Source: Treponema sp. (GTDB lineage Bacteria > Spirochaetota > Spirochaetia > Treponematales > Breznakiellaceae). From it: a DNA stretch of 17,745 nt. The notes under the pieces were generated by a model that had not been told where the DNA came from, did not search any database, and saw nothing but the letters and a program-made list of their open reading frames with translations. Shown here piece after piece: positions 15,118-17,745 of this stretch. The DNA lies in the NCBI GenBank assembly GCA_009785545.1, contig WQWD01000012.1, forward strand, positions 1-17,745. The letters are read 5' to 3'. The translations under genes and the position numbers were made by a program. Position 1 is the first letter of the stretch; each line of letters opens with the position of its first letter.

Positions 15118-15155
15118 TATTCGGTTTTGAGAATTATTACTGAGACTGCTTCTAT

Positions 15156-17561
15156 TCACTTCTTCTTAAAAGCCTCGGCGAAAGGGTTATACATAGTTCC
15201 GTCATCGTTTGATGATTGGTATTTGTTATTATTCCCTTGCGGTTTTCCCGCTCCCTGCTTGTAAACAGGTTTTTCCGCTTTTTCTCTGCCTGCCAAAACC
15301 TTAGGTTTTTTATCAGGCTGTTTATTGTCAGACGGCTTTCCGGCAGTTTGAGAGGCGGCGCTCTGGCTTTTCCTTGACAAACTAATCCGCCGCCTGTCCC
15401 TGTCAAGACCGATGATCCTGAAATCCAGAACATCGCCGACTTTGAGCGTATCAAGAGGGTTTTTTACATATTGATCGCTCATTTCCGAGATATGAACAAG
15501 AGCGGTTTCTTTAATACCAAGGTCTACAAATGCGCCGAAGTCAACAACATTTTTAATTTTACCGGTGATCATCATGCCTTCGTTTAAATCCTCAAAGGTA
15601 ACAACACCTTTTCGCATAATTGGTTTTGGATAACCTTCTCGTGGATCACGTCCCGGTTTTTTAAGTTCTTCGGAGATGTCAAGGATAGTGATTTTGCCAA
15701 CTCCGTGTTTTTCATGCAGTTCTGTTATACTTTGCTGGCTAAGAGAAGCGTTACCAGTAATTGTTTTAAGTATGTCTCTTGCTACAGAATAGTTTTCGGG
15801 GTGAACCCATGTGTTGTCCAAGGCTTCTGCGCTTTCGGGGATTTTTAAAAAGCCTGCACATTGTTCAAAACTTTTTGGCCCCATGCCGGGAATAGAGACA
15901 AGTTCCGCACGGCTTTCGATCTTTCCCTTTTTATCACGATACTGAACAATTTTTTTTGCCAGCGAAGTGTTTACGCCGGAAACGTATTTGAGTAACGAAG
16001 CGCTTGCCGTGTTCAGGTTTACTCCAACGTTATTTACAACTGATGATACTACTTCGTCAAGCGTACCGCCAAGTTTTTTTTGGTTTACATCATGCTGATA
16101 AAGACCCACTCCGATAGACTTGGGATCAATCTTTACAAGTTCGGCTAACGGATCTTGCAAACGCCGCCCAATCGAAATTGCGCCGCGAATTGTAAGGTCT
16201 AGCTCGGGGAATTCTTCTCGTGCAATATCGCTTGCCGAATACACCGATGCGCCGTCCTCGTCTACGACTGTGTATAATACATCAAGGTTGTTTTCGGCGA
16301 TTAACGATGTTACAATTTCTTGCGCTTCACGGCTGCCGGTTCCGTTGCCTACGGCGATTATCTGTGTGTTGTAATGTTGAATACCTTTGAGGAGCAGTTT
16401 TTTTGCTTCGTCAACTTTATGATTGTAAATAACCGCACTGTCAAGATATTTGCCTGTTTCGTCAAGGAATGCGCACTTCGTTCCGGTGCGGAGTCCCGGG
16501 TCAATGCCCATTACCCGTGTTCCCTTGATCGGCTGCTGTAACAAAAGATTTTTTAGGTTTTCGCTGAATACGCCGATACCGTGATCATCGGCGGTATCAC
16601 CCTGGTCTCCTCGAATTTCACGTAACAGAGCAGGGGAAAGCAGACGCTTTAGTCCGTCTTCTATCGCAGTTTTGTGATAATCGTTATGCAGAGTGTATTT
16701 TTGCTGAAGCATTACTGCCGCCGTGTTTTCGTCAATATCGATAGTGACGTCTAAGACTTCTTCACGTTCGCCGCGGTTGATTGCCAGGATACGGTGCGGC
16801 TTTATTCTCGAAAGCGCTTCTGTGTAATCCCAATACATTTGATAAACGCTTGTTTTTTGCGCTTCTTCATCGCCCTTACCCGCTTTACCTGAACCTTTAA
16901 CGATAAATTTTCCGTCTTTCTGATAAAAAGTTTTTATGCAGCTTCGATTCTCCGGCTCTTGCGCAGAAGCCTCGGCGATTATATCCATTGCTCCTTGTAA
17001 TGCGTCATCAACTGTGGCGACAACAAGTTCGGGGTTTTCGACCGCTATATTATCAGCGATTTCAGGGTTTGTTACAAACTCGGCGGCTTTTATCCGCAAT
17101 GGCTCGGCTTCCATTAAACGCATTGCTTCGGCAAGCGGCTCAAGCCCTCTTTCGATTGCGAGCATTCCCCTTGTTTTTTTCTTGCGTTTGTACGGCGCAT
17201 AAATATCTTCGAGTTCGCTTAACGTTTTTGCTCGTGTTATGTTATCGTATAAACTTTCTGTTAGTTTTCCCTGCTCAAAAATCAATCTGATGATTTCGAT
17301 ACGGCGTGTCTCGAGATTTTTGGCGCTGTTGTATTTATGTTCGATGTTTCGAACCTGCACTTCGTCAAGCGAGCCGGTTTTTTCCTTGCGGTAACGGCTG
17401 ATAAAGGGAACTGTGCAGCCTTCGGCAAACAGCTCGATGACAGCCGACACTTGAGCGGGCGATACTTGCGCCTCGTCTGCTGACAGGGTTTTAGCTACGC
17501 CGTTGATAAGGGCGACCTCGTCAACGGTTAAAGATTGGATAAAGCTTTCTGTTAATTCCAT
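15156..17561 (-). CDS. tex: Tex-family transcription accessory protein with S1 domain
   Basis: This encodes an 801-residue Tex protein, a cytoplasmic RNA/DNA-binding factor related to eukaryotic Spt6 and involved in transcription-linked processes. The order of domains is typical: helical N-terminal region (residues 1-~330, with VPFISRYRKEKTGSLDEVQVR near 50-70), YqgF-like RNase-H fold from about 345 (RVMGIDPGLRTGTKCAF), helix-hairpin-helix pair at about 514-575 (LNTASASLLKYVSGVN, SIPGMGPKSFEQCAGFL), and an S1 domain at about 660-730 (GMMITGKIKNVVDFGAFVDLG). Unlike many Tex proteins it carries a basic, Gln/Lys/Pro-rich tail of about 70 residues, likely disordered. It is transcribed toward fliJ. 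No Shine-Dalgarno precedes the ATG at 17561. A -10-like TACAAT sits 6 bases upstream, so the mRNA may be leaderless. Confidence 0.96.
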   Translation of the reverse strand: MELTESFIQSLTVDEVALINGVAKTLSADEAQVSPAQVSAVIELFAEGCTVPFISRYRKEKTGSLDEVQVRNIEHKYNSAKNLETRRIEIIRLIFEQGKLTESLYDNITRAKTLSELEDIYAPYKRKKKTRGMLAIERGLEPLAEAMRLMEAEPLRIKAAEFVTNPEIADNIAVENPELVVATVDDALQGAMDIIAEASAQEPENRSCIKTFYQKDGKFIVKGSGKAGKGDEEAQKTSVYQMYWDYTEALSRIKPHRILAINRGEREEVLDVTIDIDENTAAVMLQQKYTLHNDYHKTAIEDGLKRLLSPALLREIRGDQGDTADDHGIGVFSENLKNLLLQQPIKGTRVMGIDPGLRTGTKCAFLDETGKYLDSAVIYNHKVDEAKKLLLKGIQHYNTQIIAVGNGTGSREAQEIVTSLIAENNLDVLYTVVDEDGASVYSASDIAREEFPELDLTIRGAISIGRRLQDPLAELVKIDPKSIGVGLYQHDVNQKKLGGTLDEVVSSVVNNVGVNLNTASASLLKYVSGVNTSLAKKIVQYRDKKGKIESRAELVSIPGMGPKSFEQCAGFLKIPESAEALDNTWVHPENYSVARDILKTITGNASLSQQSITELHEKHGVGKITILDISEELKKPGRDPREGYPKPIMRKGVVTFEDLNEGMMITGKIKNVVDFGAFVDLGIKETALVHISEMSDQYVKNPLDTLKVGDVLDFRIIGLDRDRRRISLSRKSQSAASQTAGKPSDNKQPDKKPKVLAGREKAEKPVYKQGAGKPQGNNNKYQSSNDDGTMYNPFAEAFKKK

Positions 17562-17567
17562 AAAGAC

Positions 17568-17576
17568 ATTGTAGCA
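17568..17576 (-). promoter_or_regulatory. Candidate extended -10 element for tex
   Basis: On the minus strand TGCTACAAT ends 6 bases before the tex ATG, which would put the start point on or next to the A of ATG. The -35 match is poor. The alternative is TGGTATACT at 17601-17593, which would leave a leader of about 25 bases but still no ribosome site. Confidence 0.35.
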
Positions 17577-17626
17577 AATATTAAGGGCTGTGAGTATACC
17601 AATTTATCATGCAGGGCGACTGGGGG

Positions 17627-17666
17627 CATTGACAATTATTACAATGAAATAGTATAATCTTACTAT
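17627..17666. promoter_or_regulatory. Two dyads overlapping the rightward promoter, operator candidates
   Basis: CATTG (17627-17631) and CAATG (17642-17646) are inverted around the -35. ATAGTA (17649-17654) and TACTAT (17661-17666) are inverted around the -10 and start point. Short arms make this suggestive only, but the placement suits repression by a dimeric regulator. Confidence 0.3.
17629..17658 (+). promoter_or_regulatory. Consensus sigma-70 promoter pointing right
   Basis: TTGACA (17629-17634) and TATAAT (17653-17658) are exact matches to both consensus hexamers with an 18-base spacer. It diverges from tex. A start point 7 bases after the -10 falls on the A of the ATG at 17665. Confidence 0.75.
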
Positions 17667-17745
17667 GATTAGAGAAAGGGCTATTTGCCCAAAAAAGATT
17701 AATACCCACCCACACCCCCCCCCCCCACCCCAACCCACAACCCAC
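17665..17745 (+). CDS. Possible start of an unidentified gene, cut by the window end
   Basis: An open frame begins at ATG 17665 (MIRERAICPKKIN) directly at the expected start of a strong promoter, and stays open to the end of the window. Only the first 13 or so codons look like normal coding sequence. After that the translation becomes His/Pro-rich because of the A/C-only tail. There is no Shine-Dalgarno. I do not recognise the product. If the tail is artefactual, the real gene continues outside the window. Confidence 0.3.
   Translation, partial: MIRERAICPKKINTHPHPPPPPQPTTH
17678..17690. other. Small G-C hairpin downstream of the rightward promoter
   Basis: GGGC (17678-17681) and GCCC (17687-17690) flank a TATTT loop, with A runs after it on the plus strand and TTTCTC on the minus strand. 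The stem is only 4 bp, so its function is uncertain. Confidence 0.25.
17704..17745. repeat. A/C-only low-complexity tail with a C12 run
   Basis: The last 42 bases contain only A and C, with CCCA-like units and 12 consecutive C at 17715-17726. Composition differs abruptly from everything else in the window. Either a genuine low-complexity tract or error-prone sequence at a contig end would explain it. Confidence 0.8.

Noticed and set aside
1..17745. CRISPR array, tRNA/rRNA genes, IS elements or prophage
   Set aside because: No spaced direct repeats, no cloverleaf-like sequence, no transposase and no phage structural genes were seen. The Xer-type recombinases sit in a housekeeping context and not beside an att-like duplication.

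Overview
The window looks like chromosomal DNA of a treponeme-type spirochaete (phylum Spirochaetota, probably Treponema or a near relative). This rests on the A/T-leaning base composition, on the flagellar gene block flgB-flgC-fliE-fliF-fliG-fliH-fliI-fliJ, and on that block following dprA, topA and a xer recombinase gene, an order I associate with treponemes. Species cannot be fixed from the sequence alone. There is no tRNA, rRNA, CRISPR array or insertion sequence, and no stretch over 300 bases without a gene. The longest gap is about 167 bases, between fliF and fliG.

Left part (1-7395, all + strand): a truncated tyrosine recombinase (XerD-like), a membrane-anchored TPR protein, dprA (DNA-uptake/ssDNA handling), topA (topoisomerase I), a second tyrosine recombinase (XerC-like), and the two-component protease hslV-hslU. 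The genes are packed very tightly: topA/xerC, xerC/hslV and hslV/hslU each share an ATGA start/stop overlap, and the TPR gene overlaps dprA by 8 bases. This reads as one DNA-maintenance and protein-quality-control operon.

Middle part (7396-15117, + strand): the early flagellar operon. It encodes proximal rod and rod-MS-ring proteins (FlgB, FlgC, FliE), the MS ring (FliF), the rotor/switch protein (FliG) and the cytoplasmic export ATPase complex (FliH, FliI, FliJ). In spirochaetes these build the periplasmic flagella. A sigma-28-like promoter candidate lies just before flgB. Unlike the left block, several intercistronic gaps here hold strong inverted repeats: one between fliE and fliF, four in a row between fliF and fliG, and one between fliG and fliH. 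They may set separate mRNA stabilities within the operon.

Right part (15156-17745): tex, a nucleic-acid-binding transcription accessory protein, converges on fliJ from the minus strand with only 38 bases between them. Beyond tex lies a short divergent region with a consensus sigma-70 promoter pointing right. Its expected start point falls on an ATG, suggesting a leaderless message. The last 42 bases contain only A and C, including a run of 12 C, and may be a sequencing or assembly artefact at a contig end.

I see no undescribed defence, mobile or biosynthetic system here. Most of the window is conserved core genome. The points worth a second look are the intercistronic hairpins, lineage-specific extensions in FliH, FliI and HslU, a small in-frame repeat in XerC, and the promoter architecture upstream of tex.
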